From contig CAJTMJ010000001.1 in NCBI GenBank assembly GCA_910577335.1, forward strand, positions 1-64,000: 64,000 nt of DNA. Reading direction: 5' to 3'. Shown here piece by piece: positions 63,100 through 64,000 of the stretch. The translations under genes and the position numbers were made by a program. Below the pieces are notes generated by a model, which ran no database searches, was not told the origin of the DNA, and saw only the letters and a list, made by a program, of their open reading frames with translations. The stretch comes from an uncultured Duncaniella sp. GTDB taxonomy: Bacteria; Bacteroidota; Bacteroidia; Bacteroidales; Muribaculaceae. The first letter of the stretch is position 1; each line of letters starts with the position of its first letter.

Positions 63100-64000
63100 A
63101 GACTGCCTGATTTCATTACTATAGGTAGTGCTTCACCATTAACCTTACCGTTTGGCGTGACAGGCATGGCTTCCATCCTAACGAAAAACTCCGGAATCAT
63201 GTATGGTGGGAGGAACTTTGTCATCGCTTTCTTGACAGCAGACATGCTGAATCTCTTTTTATTCTTAGGCACTACATACGCAGTGAGATACGACAGTCCC
63301 TGTTCATCAGTATTGGCGTAGACAGCACCTTTCTCCACATCATGACATTCACAAAGGATATTCTGCACCTCTGCCGGCTCAACCCGTCGTCCGAGAATCA
63401 TCACTTGTGTGTCTTTGCGATGCAGAAACAGCAGATTGCCGTCAGGCTGCATGATGGCGAGATCGCCGCTGCGATACATCCTTTGTCCGTCAGGCAAGGT
63501 GACAAAAGCCTCGTTCTCCCGCTTACCGACATAGCCGTGCGACACACCGTTGCCAAATATGCAGATTTCACCTATTTTGCCAACCAGCACAGGGTTCATC
63601 TGCTCGTCAAGCAGCTTTATGGAAACACCCTTAACCGCTTTGCCTATGGGATATGTGCCGTCGGGCAACGCTTGTGTGCCGTTACACCTGAAATATGATG
63701 CGCAAACAGTCGTTTCAGATGGTCCGTATGTGTTATAAACCTCCACCTGTGGCAGCAATTTGTCGATATAGCTTTCACGCACCACATCGCCGCCACTTAT
63801 CAGAAGCCTGAGCGATTTCGGAATGGCTTTAAGTTTGTTCATTTCAAGCAGCAGATAGGGAAAGCCACTGATTATTGTCACATGGTTCTCCTCCACGAAC
63901 TTCATCAACAGTCTGATGTCATTCTTGGCTTCCTCGGGAGGAATGGCTAACGCTGCCCCTGATAAAAGGGATGCAAAAACCTCTTCCACAAAGATGTCGA
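63096..64000 (-). CDS. NRPS-type adenylation protein, C-terminal part (runs off the window)
   Basis: The frame is open to the right edge, so only the last 301 residues are visible. The A-domain core motifs are in order: NTYGPSETTVCASYFRC (A5), GEICIFGNGVSHGYVGK (A6), YRSGDLAI (A7), HRKDTQVMILGRRVEPAEVQ (A8), LPPYMIPEF (A9) and NGKVNGEA (A10 with the catalytic Lys). It activates an amino or other carboxylic acid as an adenylate. No carrier domain follows A10 before the stop, so the carrier would be separate or upstream. The coupled GNAT gene suggests a small acylated product. Confidence 0.9.
   Translation of the reverse strand, partial: DIFVEEVFASLLSGAALAIPPEEAKNDIRLLMKFVEENHVTIISGFPYLLLEMNKLKAIPKSLRLLISGGDVVRESYIDKLLPQVEVYNTYGPSETTVCASYFRCNGTQALPDGTYPIGKAVKGVSIKLLDEQMNPVLVGKIGEICIFGNGVSHGYVGKRENEAFVTLPDGQRMYRSGDLAIMQPDGNLLFLHRKDTQVMILGRRVEPAEVQNILCECHDVEKGAVYANTDEQGLSYLTAYVVPKNKKRFSMSAVKKAMTKFLPPYMIPEFFVRMEAMPVTPNGKVNGEALPIVMKSGSL

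Noticed and set aside
1..64000. CRISPR array, rRNA operon or replication origin
   Set aside because: No regularly spaced direct repeats with unique spacers, no rRNA sequence, and no DnaA-box cluster or dnaA-type neighbours were seen.

Overview
The window looks like a chromosome segment of a gut Bacteroidales, probably close to the Muribaculaceae. This is inferred from the gene families present: Mfa-type fimbriae with DUF3575, DUF3868 and DUF5119 partners, a UpxY-led capsule-type operon, DUF2723, DUF4834, DUF5683 and DUF2795 proteins. It also rests on the promoters, many of which carry the Bacteroidetes -7 element TAnnTTTG, often with TTG about 20 bases upstream. No database search was possible.

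Layout. 1-238: an IS21-like end cuts the first part of a tyrosine-integrase-like gene, followed by short repeats. 460-3981: a DUF2795 protein, a lipoprotein of the M28/glutaminyl cyclase type, and an unrecognised membrane protein. 4067-14551: a plus-strand fimbrial operon (DUF3575, DUF3868/OmpA-like, Mfa1-like shaft, Mfa2/FimB-like anchor, accessory lipoprotein, giant tip-like protein). 14615-17364: a second, convergent fimbrial operon (DUF3575, DUF5119, fimbrillin). 17490-18699: a PerR/Fur regulator with a rubrerythrin. 18714-23765: Mfd and a CtpA-type protease. 24076-24277: two identical tRNA-Asn genes. 24331-28340: an ECF sigma factor with a small membrane partner, a DUF1232 protein, and a phosphatidylethanolamine pair (Psd, PssA).

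28378-30270 encodes an OmpA-family protein. 30366-49701 is one long minus-strand surface-glycan region. Reading from its promoter side it holds UpxY, Wza-like and Wzc-like proteins, a pyruvyl transferase, many glycosyltransferases, an EpsG-type polymerase, an embedded DUF5683 protein, a GNAT enzyme, a small phosphoglycosyl transferase, a PLP aminotransferase and a shortened EpsC/CapD-type dehydratase. The last three suggest that an amino-deoxy sugar such as a bacillosamine or QuiNAc type is made and placed first on the lipid carrier. No Wzx flippase is visible.

50136-53069 holds a MetE-like protein with altered metal-site residues, a ThiF-like protein and BioB. 53234-56122 is a compact four-gene plus-strand module whose second gene reads as a phage portal protein, with no terminase, capsid or integrase nearby. 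This is the most unusual part of the window. 56310-62490 holds TrpS, a DUF2723 membrane protein, a polysaccharide deacetylase and QueG. The right edge carries a GNAT acetyltransferase and the C-terminal part of an NRPS-type adenylation protein that runs off the window.
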